64,000 nt of DNA. It comes from Paenibacillus taihuensis (lineage in GTDB: Bacteria > Bacillota > Bacilli > Paenibacillales > Paenibacillaceae). A program made the translations under genes and the position numbers. The DNA lies in contig NZ_QTTN01000005.1 in assembly GCF_003386535.1 (NCBI RefSeq), positions 1 through 64,000 on the forward strand, in the 5' to 3' direction. Below the pieces are notes generated by a model that worked only from the letters and a program-made list of their open reading frames with translations, ran no database searches and had not been told where the DNA came from. Positions within the stretch are counted from its first letter, which is position 1; the number at the start of each line of letters is the position of its first letter. Positions 52,382-60,867 of this stretch are shown here, in pieces.

Positions 52382-53980
52382 TCACTTTACAATAATTTGG
52401 CCAGTCATGAACTTCTTGTGCGGCTCGCAATAGTAATCGTAAGTGCCCGGCTTCGTCAGCGTAATCGTGTGCGATTCGCCTTTCTTCATAAGCGGCAGCT
52501 TGAAGCTTCCGTCTACGGCAACTGCGTTGTGCTCCATATCATCGAAATTCGTGAACACGATTTGCGATCCGGCTTCGACTGTAAGCGGACCTGTGCCGAA
52601 GGAGTAATCCTTGATATCGATGTGATACGTCTTCACTGCAGGCGCTGCTGCTCCTGCCGTCGTACCTGTGAATTTCGCTGGATCAACCACGTACCAGACG
52701 TTGCCCACGCCTTGCCCAACTGCGTCGCCGTGCTTCACATCCTTGATGAAGTAGTACAGCGGATAGCCTTTGTACGTCGTTTGCTTGCTGCCGTCAGCGC
52801 GTGTAATCGTTCCGAAGTCGGAGCTAGCTACGCCAGTCGGCGCGCTGCTTCCTTTCGCGAGATATGCCGGCCAGTTCGCCAAGCAAGTGCCTTCGCAGAC
52901 GCTCTTATTCATTGTATCTTTGTCAAAATAGTACAGCGTGCGGCCATTCTCGTCTGTCAGGTAGTTGCCGAGCGTCGCGGAAGTGCCGACCATAGCGGCA
53001 TAGTCTTGTTTCGCTACGAACCAAACGACGCCGACGGCTTCACCGTTCACGTCACCAGCAGCCATATCTTTGGCAAAATAGTACAGCGGCCAGCCTTTAT
53101 ACGTTGTCTGCTCCGTACCATCCGCACGTTTATAGACGCCGAAATCGTCCGCGTTCATCGAGGACGGAATTTGCAGCTTGTCGGCGTAGAAGATCGGCCA
53201 AGCGGTCAAACATTGACCTTGGCACGACTCCAGATTCGCAGCATCCTTCGTGAAATAGTAGAGCGTGCGGCCTGCGCTGTCAGTCAGGTATGTGCCGAGC
53301 TTCGCGTTCTTGCCAAGTCCGATGCGCGTGCCGCTAGGCTGCACAGCGGTTTTAGCAATGACGCCGCGGTCTTGCAGCTGCGCGAACAGCGTCATGCCCG
53401 CAGGTGTCTTTCCATTGAGGGACTCGATCAGTGCTGTTGCGATATCGTTGTTCGTCAGCATCGATACGCCTGCGATTTGCGTGAGACCCTTGCCCGCCGC
53501 AAAAGAGATCGTATCCGCATACTTGTAATCCGTGCCGGACTTGTAACCAAGCGCCTCGAGCAGCACTTTGTAGAACTGCTGCGCGCTGATCATCTCAAGC
53601 GGATCGAACTTGCCGCCGCCGATGCCGTTCCAGCCGAGCTCCGCGTGTGCTTTCAGGTAAGCGAGTACGGGCTTATTCGCCGTGCCTACTTGTGTAGCGT
53701 CCGCGAAATTATCCGTGCCTGTGTAAGCAAGCGCATCCTGCAGCTTGCCTTGAAGGCGCAGGGAGATGATTGCGGCCTGAAGGCGCGTGGACATTTTGCC
53801 CAGATAGTCGTTCGATACGCCATTGCCGTCGCCAATAAGCAGGCCGAGCTTCGCAGCTGCTTCGGCATCGGTTGCCGCAACGTTCATCTCTTCCTCTGCG
53901 GAAGCACTAAGTACGGGAATCATCAAAGATAAGCATAAGGTGAATGCAAGCAAAAAAAGCCCAAACCTCGTTCTCTTCAT
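52382..53980 (-). CDS. Secreted protein with Lipoprotein_15 repeats and a C-terminal cupredoxin domain
   Basis: 532 residues. Signal peptide with cleavage near SASA-EEE. Residues about 35-210 are a helical region resembling SLH-type counting segments. Two repeats of the secreted COG4315/Lipoprotein_15 type follow, each with GRTLYYF-TKD and CxxxCLxxWP (ESCQGQCLTAWP, SVCEGTCLANWP). A C-terminal cupredoxin has H in MEHNA and C and H in YYCEPHKKFM. Start ATG follows AAAGGAGGATATGACGA. Likely a multi-domain extracellular redox or metal-binding protein. Confidence 0.86.
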   Translation of the reverse strand: MKRTRFGLFLLAFTLCLSLMIPVLSASAEEEMNVAATDAEAAAKLGLLIGDGNGVSNDYLGKMSTRLQAAIISLRLQGKLQDALAYTGTDNFADATQVGTANKPVLAYLKAHAELGWNGIGGGKFDPLEMISAQQFYKVLLEALGYKSGTDYKYADTISFAAGKGLTQIAGVSMLTNNDIATALIESLNGKTPAGMTLFAQLQDRGVIAKTAVQPSGTRIGLGKNAKLGTYLTDSAGRTLYYFTKDAANLESCQGQCLTAWPIFYADKLQIPSSMNADDFGVYKRADGTEQTTYKGWPLYYFAKDMAAGDVNGEAVGVVWFVAKQDYAAMVGTSATLGNYLTDENGRTLYYFDKDTMNKSVCEGTCLANWPAYLAKGSSAPTGVASSDFGTITRADGSKQTTYKGYPLYYFIKDVKHGDAVGQGVGNVWYVVDPAKFTGTTAGAAAPAVKTYHIDIKDYSFGTGPLTVEAGSQIVFTNFDDMEHNAVAVDGSFKLPLMKKGESHTITLTKPGTYDYYCEPHKKFMTGQIIVK

Positions 53981-54023
53981 TCGTCATATCCTCCTTTAAA
54001 GTGGCTGTCATTAGGAGGTAACG

Positions 54024-54155
54024 ATGGAGAGCCCATATCGGTTTGAGCTGAAATTGATTATTTTTAAAAAAAAGTATTCGGTGGTCTATGCTAGCGGTTT
54101 CTCATATACGTTTATCCAGAAGCCATCAATGACGCTGGCGCCGCGATGCGCGTAG
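54024..54155 (+). CDS. Possible 43-residue ORF antisense to the GNAT 3' end
   Basis: ATG 54024 to TAG 54155 preceded by a textbook AGGAGGT with a short spacer. Product begins MESPYRFELKLIIFKKKYSV. The second half overlaps the acetyltransferase gene on the other strand. No family is recognised. Only the ribosome binding site supports it. Confidence 0.25.
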   Translation: MESPYRFELKLIIFKKKYSVVYASGFSYTFIQKPSMTLAPRCA

Positions 54156-54547
54156 CCGTTATTGAGGAATAGCTTCTTGGCTCCGAGCTGGTTGGTGAGG
54201 GCATCAAGATAGATATGCCGGAAGCCGAGCTCTTTCGCCCTCTCTTCCAGTTTCGTCAGCAAGCGCTGGCCGTAGCCGTTCTGCTGATAGTCGGGATGAA
54301 CGCGCAGCCGTTTGATCTCCGCCGTATACTCATCGAGTTTCTTCAGCCCGCCCATCGCAACAACAACCCCATTGGCATTCGTCCCGACGATAAAGTCGCC
54401 GCCGCTGCTGAGATACTGCTCTTCAATCTGAAATATATCATGGTAATGCTCATGCGTTGGCTCTACACCTGCTGCGGATATGACAAGCAGATGCAGCTGC
54501 CAGATGTCATCATGGTCGGCTTGGGAATAGCGTCTAATGTGGATCAA
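54086..54547 (-). CDS. GNAT-family N-acetyltransferase
   Basis: 153 residues. The acetyl-CoA binding pattern RVHPDYQQNGYGQRLLTKLEERAKELG and a C-terminal FLNNGYAHRG segment are typical. Substrate unknown. Monocistronic. Confidence 0.87.
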   Translation of the reverse strand: MIHIRRYSQADHDDIWQLHLLVISAAGVEPTHEHYHDIFQIEEQYLSSGGDFIVGTNANGVVVAMGGLKKLDEYTAEIKRLRVHPDYQQNGYGQRLLTKLEERAKELGFRHIYLDALTNQLGAKKLFLNNGYAHRGASVIDGFWINVYEKPLA

Positions 54548-54784
54548 GGGGCATCGCTCCTTTTCCGAGACAATCTTTGAAAACTCTAAACGTATATGTA
54601 ATATAATCTAACACAAAGACAAGCCTTATTGATAGGATTTTATAGTTCGTCCGCGAAAAATTGGGGTTATTCGCTGTGTTCAGCTATATGTGTGAGGTTT
54701 ATGTAAAAGATAATGGGATTGAATAGCGGATGCTTTTGCTCAATAATGAGAGAAAGCGGTAAAAGAGAAGGAGCTGAGGACGAC

Positions 54785-55297
54785 ATGAAGGTGGTCGTTG
54801 TTTCGGATACTCATATGACACGGATGGCGAAGAAGCTGCCGGAGCGGCTGGTTGAGGAGCTGATGAGCGCGGATGCCATCCTGCACGCAGGTGATTGGAT
54901 GACGCTGTCGGTGCTGGAAATGCTAGAGAGCTATGCCCGAACAGAAGGCGTGGCGGGCAATAATGACGGCAGCGATATCATCGCGAAGCTCGGCTGGCGT
55001 AAGCTGCTGGAGATTGAGGGCGTGCGGGTCGGGCTCGTTCATGGGCATCAAGGGACGGGCGGCCGGTCGGATACGGAGCTGAATGCGTATCGGGCTTTTG
55101 CAAAGGATCAGGCTGACATTGTTGTGTTCGGCCACTCGCATGTTCCTCTGAAGAAGGAACTGAACGGGGTGCTTATGTTTAACCCGGGTTCGCCTACGGA
55201 TAAGAGAAGGCAGGCACAGTACTCGTTTGGCGTATTAGTGATCGAGGGCGGCAAGGTAAAGTCGGCGGAGCATATTTTCTACGATAACAAGAACTGA
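54785..55297 (+). CDS. YfcE/MJ0936-type metallophosphoesterase
   Basis: 170 residues from ATG 54785 after AAGGAG. Metal ligands in VSDTH, HAGD, GNND, HGH and GHSH are all present, followed by NPGSPTDKR, the phosphodiesterase signature. The family hydrolyses phosphodiesters such as cyclic nucleotides or nucleotide-linked compounds. It lies 24 bases upstream of the Tet(M)-like GTPase and is probably co-transcribed. Confidence 0.9.
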   Translation: MKVVVVSDTHMTRMAKKLPERLVEELMSADAILHAGDWMTLSVLEMLESYARTEGVAGNNDGSDIIAKLGWRKLLEIEGVRVGLVHGHQGTGGRSDTELNAYRAFAKDQADIVVFGHSHVPLKKELNGVLMFNPGSPTDKRRQAQYSFGVLVIEGGKVKSAEHIFYDNKN

Positions 55298-55321
55298 CGT
55301 ATAAGAGGGGAATGGCTTACG

Positions 55322-57328
55322 ATGAGCGCGGAGCAGCAGAACTTGCGCAATGTCGGCATCTTCGCCCATGTTGATGCGGGGAAGACGACGACGACGGAGC
55401 AGATGCTTTATCTTAGCGGCCACATTAGGTCGCTCGGCAGCGTAGATACGGGAACGACGCAGACGGATTGGCTCGATGTCGAGCGGGAGCGGGGCATTTC
55501 GGTGCGGGCTGCGGTGACGCGGCTGACGTGGAAGGAGACGCCGATCAATCTGGTCGACACGCCGGGGCATGTCGATTTTCTATCTGAAGTAGAGCGGTCG
55601 CTGCGAGTGATGGACGGCGCGGTGCTGATCGTTTCGGCGGTAGAAGGCGTGCAGGCGCAGACGGAGATTATTTGGCAGGCGCTTCGCGACCTTAAGATCC
55701 CAACGCTGATCTACGTGAACAAGCTGGATCGGATCGGCGCGGACCCATTGGGAGTGTTGGGACAGATTCATCGGCTGATGTCGCCGCAGGCGGTTCCGAT
55801 TATGGCGCCTGATGGAGCGGAGGCGGAATTTAGAGGGTCGGTTTCGGTGGTGGACGAGCAGTCAGTGGAGGGGACGGTTACTCAGGTTGAGTGGGCGGAG
55901 CCCTATCGCCGGATACTGCTTGAGGCGGTGGCGGAGCAGGACGAGGATATGCTCGAAGCTTATTTGGACGGGCAGTCGATCGGCAGGGATAGGCTTACGG
56001 CTGGGCTGATTGATGGCGTGCATCGATGCGCATTGTACCCGGTGCTGTTCGGGGCTTCTGGCCGCGGCATTGGCGTAGAGGCGCTGATGGATGCGGTTGT
56101 GGCGTACTTGCCGGGACCATCGGGGAAGGAAGGGGATGCGGTGTCGGGTGTCATCTTCAAGATGGAGCGGGACCCCGTCATGGGCAAAATCGCATATGTG
56201 CGGTTGTATGGCGGCGTGCTCCGCAACCGGGATACGGTTCTGAACTACAGCCGCGACTTGCAGGATAAAGTGACGCAGATCCGCCGGGTGAACGGGCAGA
56301 AGACCGAGGACATCGGCGTGCTGAAGGCGGGGGATATCGCCGCCGTCTATGGGTGGAGCCGCGCGCGGATTGGCGATATCATCGGCAATCCCGAAGCTGT
56401 TCCCGGCGAGATGAAGCTGGCCGTGCCGCTGCTGACGGTGCAGGTGCATTGGCAGAGCGCCGCGGAGTACCCGGCGGTCGTGGCGGCTTTTCAAGAGCTG
56501 GCGGACGAGGATCCGCTGCTCGACTTGCAATGGCTTCAGGATGAGCGGGAGCTTCATCTGAAGGTGATGGGCCCGATTCAGATGGAGGTGCTGACCTCCA
56601 TTCTGCAGAGCCGGTTCAAGCTGGCGGTGAGCTTCGGCGCACCGTCCGTTATCTATAAGGAGACGCCGGCATCGGCGGGCGAAGGGTTCGTCGCGTATTT
56701 GGCGCCGAAGCCATGCTGGGCGATCCTGCGGTTTGTTATTGAGCCGGGCGAGCGGGGCAGCGGGCTTGTCTATAAGTCGCTGGTGCGAGGCGAGCGTCTG
56801 CTCGAGAGCTACCAGAACGAGGTGGCGCGCCGGGCTCCGGAGGCGCTGCAGCAGGGCTTGCGCGGCTGGGAGGTCACCGACCTGAGCGTGACCTTGGTGG
56901 AGGGGGAGCATCATGTGTGGCATACCCATCCGCTTGATTTTGTCATCGCGACGCCGATGGGCATCATGAACGGGCTCGCGAATGTCGGCACGAAGCTGCT
57001 CGAGCCGATGCTTCGATTTAGGTTATCCGTGCCGGAGGAGTACGGAGGCAAAATCATGAACGAGCTCGTCGTCATGCGCGGCGAATTCGATGCGCCGTCG
57101 GTGCGGCAGGAGCGCATGGAAATCGAGGGGCTGCTGCCGGTGGCGACGACGCTCGATTTCCCCGCGCGGCTCGGCGCCATGACGAAGGGGCGCGGCACGC
57201 TCACGACCTTCTTCGCCAGTTACCGCGAATGCCCGCCGGACGTCGACGTGTCGCGCACGCGCCGCGGCGTCAATCCGCTCGACGAGGCGAAATTCATTCT
57301 CGCGATGCGGAATGCGCTGAGCGGTTAG
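55322..57328 (+). CDS. Tet(M)/Otr(A)-like ribosomal-protection GTPase family protein
   Basis: 668 residues, EF-G-like. GTPase motifs AHVDAGKTTTTE, DTPGHVDF and NKLD are intact, followed by EF-G domains II to V. Tetracycline ribosomal protection proteins carry a domain-IV loop with Tyr-Ser-Pro-Val. At the equivalent place (residues 530-537) this protein has HHVWHTHP. It may therefore be a housekeeping or differently targeted translation factor and not a tetracycline-resistance determinant. Co-transcribed with the phosphodiesterase upstream. The family call is firm; resistance is unproven. Confidence 0.83.
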   Translation: MSAEQQNLRNVGIFAHVDAGKTTTTEQMLYLSGHIRSLGSVDTGTTQTDWLDVERERGISVRAAVTRLTWKETPINLVDTPGHVDFLSEVERSLRVMDGAVLIVSAVEGVQAQTEIIWQALRDLKIPTLIYVNKLDRIGADPLGVLGQIHRLMSPQAVPIMAPDGAEAEFRGSVSVVDEQSVEGTVTQVEWAEPYRRILLEAVAEQDEDMLEAYLDGQSIGRDRLTAGLIDGVHRCALYPVLFGASGRGIGVEALMDAVVAYLPGPSGKEGDAVSGVIFKMERDPVMGKIAYVRLYGGVLRNRDTVLNYSRDLQDKVTQIRRVNGQKTEDIGVLKAGDIAAVYGWSRARIGDIIGNPEAVPGEMKLAVPLLTVQVHWQSAAEYPAVVAAFQELADEDPLLDLQWLQDERELHLKVMGPIQMEVLTSILQSRFKLAVSFGAPSVIYKETPASAGEGFVAYLAPKPCWAILRFVIEPGERGSGLVYKSLVRGERLLESYQNEVARRAPEALQQGLRGWEVTDLSVTLVEGEHHVWHTHPLDFVIATPMGIMNGLANVGTKLLEPMLRFRLSVPEEYGGKIMNELVVMRGEFDAPSVRQERMEIEGLLPVATTLDFPARLGAMTKGRGTLTTFFASYRECPPDVDVSRTRRGVNPLDEAKFILAMRNALSG

Positions 57329-57348
57329 CGTGTGGGCGCCGTTCCGGC

Positions 57349-57488
57349 GCTGAGAGCGGGAAAAGCCGCTCTCAAATACCAAAAAGGGTTAGTTTTCCGT
57401 GCAAACCCGACTGAGAGACGGAAAATCCGACTGTCGAGGTGCGCATCGGGCAATTTCGTGCGTGAGAGTCAGGAAATCCGACTCTCAG
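57349..57488. repeat. Intergenic repeat array, family E, locus 2
   Basis: Units at 57349-57375, 57411-57438 and 57461-57488 of the GAGAGTCGG-N-CCGACTCTC type, as at 30327-30620. A further weaker copy follows near 57525. The array sits between the GTPase gene and the shared terminator. Confidence 0.84.
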
Positions 57489-57572
57489 ATCGGCAAAGGC
57501 GAGTGAGTTTTTTCGTGCGAGCCCAACTGTGAGGTGGGAGCACCTGCGCGAGCGCCGGACCACGCACAATAC

Positions 57573-57613
57573 AAAAAGGCTTAGAGTCAGCATGCCTGAC
57601 TCTAAGCTTTTTT
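57573..57613. terminator. Bidirectional terminator
   Basis: CTTAGAGTCAG and CTGACTCTAAG around a five-base loop, with A-run and T-run on the two sides. It serves the GTPase and the convergent cupin gene. Its stem resembles the family E repeat sequence. Confidence 0.88.
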
Positions 57614-57618
57614 CAGTT

Positions 57619-57957
57619 TCACGCGTTATGCCGGTCGCCGCGCGTTGTTGGGGACGAGACGACGAGGAACTCCGCCGCCTCGTCCGAGAGATTCCGCACT
57701 TGGTGCGCCGTAAGAGGTGGAACCTCTACGCCTTCCTGCGGCGCGAGCTCAACTGCCTCGCCGCCCACTTCAACTGTCAGCGAGCCCGACAGGACAAAAA
57801 AGAACTGCCGCGCTTGCTCGTGATAGTGGCGCACCTCGCTCGTGCCCGCAGGCATGCGCTCGTGGATGACGCTCAGTCGCGCATCCTTCACGAGATGCCA
57901 GCCGTCGCACGCCTCGCCCCACACATAGTGCTCCGCGCTACTCTTACTGACCTTCAT
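57619..57957 (-). CDS. Cupin-domain protein
   Basis: 112 residues. Cupin motif 1 (HYHEQARQFFFVLSGSLTVEVGGE) and motif 2 (VEVPPLTAHQVRNLS) with the usual metal-binding His and Glu-type positions. Small single-domain cupin of unknown substrate, the last gene of a minus-strand pair with the old yellow enzyme. Confidence 0.83.
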   Translation of the reverse strand: MKVSKSSAEHYVWGEACDGWHLVKDARLSVIHERMPAGTSEVRHYHEQARQFFFVLSGSLTVEVGGEAVELAPQEGVEVPPLTAHQVRNLSDEAAEFLVVSSPTTRGDRHNA

Positions 57958-58047
57958 ACTGCTACCACCACGCTTCCCATGCTGCTTACTAATCGCTGTC
58001 TAGCCCAGCCAGCTTCACCGGCACTGCCTCGACAGCCGCCACACAAA

Positions 58048-59082
58048 TCAATACCCGCGCTGGTACTGGCGCGGGATCCACTCGGCGGCATCGGCGCCCT
58101 TCGCGGCGGTCGCTTGCAGCGCATGCAGCGCCCAGTACGGGTCGCGCAGCATGCCGCGCGCGACGGCGACGAGGTCGGCATGGCCATGCGCGAGCGTCGC
58201 GTCCGCCAGCTTCGGCTCGTCGAGCAAGCCGACGGCGATGACGGGCACGCCCAGCGCGTCTTTCATCGCGCGGGCCAAAGGCACTTGATAACCGGCATAT
58301 ATCGCCGGTTTAATCGAACCGACCGGCGCTTCGCCGCCGCTCGATGCATGGAACATATCGACGCCCGCGTCCTGGTAGCGCCGGAAGATCTCAATGCCCT
58401 CTTCGACGGTATAGCCCCCGTCAGAGAACTCCGCAGCAGATACGCGCATAATGAGCGGCATATCTGCCGGCATAACGCTCTTCACGGCGGCGATAACTTC
58501 GCAGCCGAATTTGGCGCGGTCCTGGCCATACTCGTCCTCGCGCTTATTCACCACTGGCGAGTGGAACTGGTGGATCAGGTACCCGTGCGCGCCGTGGAGC
58601 TCAATCGTATCGACGCCTGCTTCTACGGCGCGGCGTGCAGCTTCTCCGAACTTCACGACAAGCGCTTCGATCTCATCCACACGAAGTGCGCGAGGTTTGC
58701 GGTACGACTCGTTAAAAGCAATCGCGGATGGCGCGACTGGCTCTGCCGCATCCTCAGCCTTACGTCCAGCGTGGGCAATTTGGATACCGATTTTGGCACC
58801 ATGACGATGCACTTCATCAATAATCCGGCGATAAGCCGGAATTTGCTCATCCGACCATAAGCCGAGGCAGCGGTCCGTGATGCGGCCGTTCGGCTCAACG
58901 TCGGTCATCTCCATAATAATAAGTCCCGTGCCGCCAATCGCGCGGGAAACGTAGTGTACATAATGCCATTCGTTTGGAGTGCCGTCCTTCGCATCCACCG
59001 AGTATTGGCACATCGGCGCCATTACGATCCGGTTCTTCAAATTCAAGCCTTTCCATGCAAAAGGGGTTGCTAAGCGATTCAT
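58048..59082 (-). CDS. namA: Old yellow enzyme, YqjM/NamA-type NADPH dehydrogenase
   Basis: 344 residues, FMN-dependent ene reductase. Active-site Cys in MAPMCQYS, HxxH in ELHGAHGYLIHQFHSPVVNKREDEYG, and SSGG with the VAVARGMLRDP phosphate site are the YqjM signature. ATG 59082 lies 8 bases after AGGAG; the longer start at 59106 is weaker. It reduces activated alkenes and nitro compounds and acts in oxidative or xenobiotic stress. Confidence 0.9.
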   Translation of the reverse strand: MNRLATPFAWKGLNLKNRIVMAPMCQYSVDAKDGTPNEWHYVHYVSRAIGGTGLIIMEMTDVEPNGRITDRCLGLWSDEQIPAYRRIIDEVHRHGAKIGIQIAHAGRKAEDAAEPVAPSAIAFNESYRKPRALRVDEIEALVVKFGEAARRAVEAGVDTIELHGAHGYLIHQFHSPVVNKREDEYGQDRAKFGCEVIAAVKSVMPADMPLIMRVSAAEFSDGGYTVEEGIEIFRRYQDAGVDMFHASSGGEAPVGSIKPAIYAGYQVPLARAMKDALGVPVIAVGLLDEPKLADATLAHGHADLVAVARGMLRDPYWALHALQATAAKGADAAEWIPRQYQRGY

Positions 59083-59205
59083 CTCTCTCCACTCCTCTAT
59101 GATCAACCTTTGTTTTCACCCATGCAGGCGTGACACATAGCTTCATTTTAGAAAATTTCTTCCAGAAAAAGCAACCATTTTGCTAGGAATTACTTCTTAT
59201 ACAAC

Positions 59206-59252
59206 AAAAAGGCCAAGCTCCGGGGCAACCTGTCGGTGCCTGAACTTGGCTT
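59206..59252 (-). terminator. Terminator of the maltodextrin operon
   Basis: On the minus strand AAGCCAAG pairs with CTTGGCCTT around an internal TGCC-containing hairpin and is followed by TTTTT. It begins about 14 bases after the amylase stop codon. Confidence 0.72.
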
Positions 59253-59265
59253 AATGTCTATCCTC

Positions 59266-60867
59266 TTACGGACTCAACACAACGCTCGAATAAGCGGGAA
59301 TAACCACCTTGCTGCCCTCGAGCTTCGCCGACTTGTCGGTTGCAAGAAGCAGCTTCTTGAACACAGTCGGCTGCGACTTTGTTGCTGCAAGAAGCTCGAC
59401 CGTTTGCGGCTCGCCTGACACGTTATGCAGGACAAGCAGCTGTTTCTCTTTCTCTTTCCCTTTTTCTTCTTCTTTCTCTTCAGCTGATCGCAAGTAGGAG
59501 ACGACAGATTCATTGTCCGTCTCATAGGAAGCGATCGTACCGCTTCTAAGTGCAGGCTCCTGCTTACGCCAGGAGAGAAGTGTGCGATACGTATTGAGCA
59601 GCGAATGCGAATCTTTATCCTCGGCATCCACCGCGATATCGCCTTGATTGTTCGGCTCCCACGTTGTAACGGATGAATTGTCCGACTTGCTGCTCCACGG
59701 GAATGGCTCGCGGATTTGCTCATCCGGCTTATTCCCCGTCATGCCGAGCTCCTCGCCATAGTAGATGAACGCATTGCCGGGCAGCGTCAGCAGCATGGCC
59801 GCCGCCATGCGAGCGTGATTGACGTTGCCTTGAAGCGCCGTCATAACCCGTGCCTGATCGTGGTTGGTCAGGAATGGCGCATCCGTGAACGCGCCGCCGG
59901 AGTTTTTGCTATAGAATTCATGCACGCGCGATAGCGTAAAGCCGATATCCGTCGCCTTTTCAGAACCTGCAACCGCAATGATCTGGGCTGCCAGGTCGAA
60001 ATTGAACGCTGAATTGAGCGCCTTGTCCAGATAAGGTCCAACGATGGCCGTCGTATCCCATACTTCCCCGACAAGGTAAGCGTTCGGATTGACTTCGTTT
60101 AAGCCGGCGCGGAACTGCTGCCACCAGGCTTGGTTCTTCCGCTGAACCGATTTCGAGTTCGCGGTTGTTTTGAAATCGCCGTAAATATGTTTGGCCGCAT
60201 CGAGCCGGAAGCCGTCAACGCCCTTCTTCAACCAATACTGACCGACCTTGATCAATTCCTCGCGAACATGCGGATTGTCGAAATTCAAATCCGGCATCCC
60301 ATCCCAGAAAATACCGAGGTATTGATCGCTGCCGACCTTGTGCCAAGGTGCGGGCCCAGCCGCCCCATCGGCAGGGACATCGCCGCCGAGCTTGCTTGCC
60401 CATACGTACCAATCCCGATATTCGCTGTTTGCCTCGGATTCCGCGTTTTTGAACCAGGGATGCTCTGAGCTCGTATGATTCAGGACGAGATCCATGATGA
60501 CGCGAATGCCCCGCTTGTGGGCTTCGGCGAGCAGCCGCTGGAAATCCTCCATCGTGCCGTATTGATTATTGATGCCGTAATAGTCCGTGACGTCATAGCC
60601 GTGATAGCTTGGGGATGGATTAATTGGCATAAGCCAGATGCCATCCGCACCGAGCGACTTCACGTAATCGAGCTTGGAAGTGACACCGTTCAAATCACCG
60701 ATGCCATCGCCATTGGAGTCTGCAAAAGAGCGGACGAAGATTTCATAGAAAGCATTGCTTGTCTGCTTCGCCTTCCCATCCCCGCCTCCAGAAGAACAAG
60801 CCGATGTCAACAAACAGCCTGCTGCAAGAACCGCAGCTAACATGGTACCTGAACGCCGCCGGATCAT
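59266..60867 (-). CDS. Alpha-amylase family (GH13) lipoprotein
   Basis: 533 residues. Lipobox TSAC with C24, so it is attached to the outer membrane face. GH13 regions are clear: DLVLNHTS, GFRLDAAKH with the nucleophile Asp, LVGEVWD with the acid/base Glu, and FLTNHDQ. It would hydrolyse maltodextrins before import. ATG overlaps the malG stop codon as ATGA. An unusual acidic/basic insert (AEEKEEEKGKEKEKQ) lies in the C-terminal beta domain. Confidence 0.92.
   Translation of the reverse strand: MIRRRSGTMLAAVLAAGCLLTSACSSGGGDGKAKQTSNAFYEIFVRSFADSNGDGIGDLNGVTSKLDYVKSLGADGIWLMPINPSPSYHGYDVTDYYGINNQYGTMEDFQRLLAEAHKRGIRVIMDLVLNHTSSEHPWFKNAESEANSEYRDWYVWASKLGGDVPADGAAGPAPWHKVGSDQYLGIFWDGMPDLNFDNPHVREELIKVGQYWLKKGVDGFRLDAAKHIYGDFKTTANSKSVQRKNQAWWQQFRAGLNEVNPNAYLVGEVWDTTAIVGPYLDKALNSAFNFDLAAQIIAVAGSEKATDIGFTLSRVHEFYSKNSGGAFTDAPFLTNHDQARVMTALQGNVNHARMAAAMLLTLPGNAFIYYGEELGMTGNKPDEQIREPFPWSSKSDNSSVTTWEPNNQGDIAVDAEDKDSHSLLNTYRTLLSWRKQEPALRSGTIASYETDNESVVSYLRSAEEKEEEKGKEKEKQLLVLHNVSGEPQTVELLAATKSQPTVFKKLLLATDKSAKLEGSKVVIPAYSSVVLSP

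Noticed and set aside
52268-53932. 554-codon plus-strand frame opposite the cupredoxin gene
   Set aside because: Shadow; the minus-strand product has a signal peptide and two repeat domains.
55322-57328. Elongation factor G proper
   Set aside because: Length near 670 residues and the overall pattern match Tet(M)/Otr(A)-type proteins, not the roughly 690-residue housekeeping EF-G with its ribosomal-operon context.
57529-58860. 443-codon plus-strand frame across the cupin and NamA genes
   Set aside because: Spans two identified minus-strand genes and their terminator.
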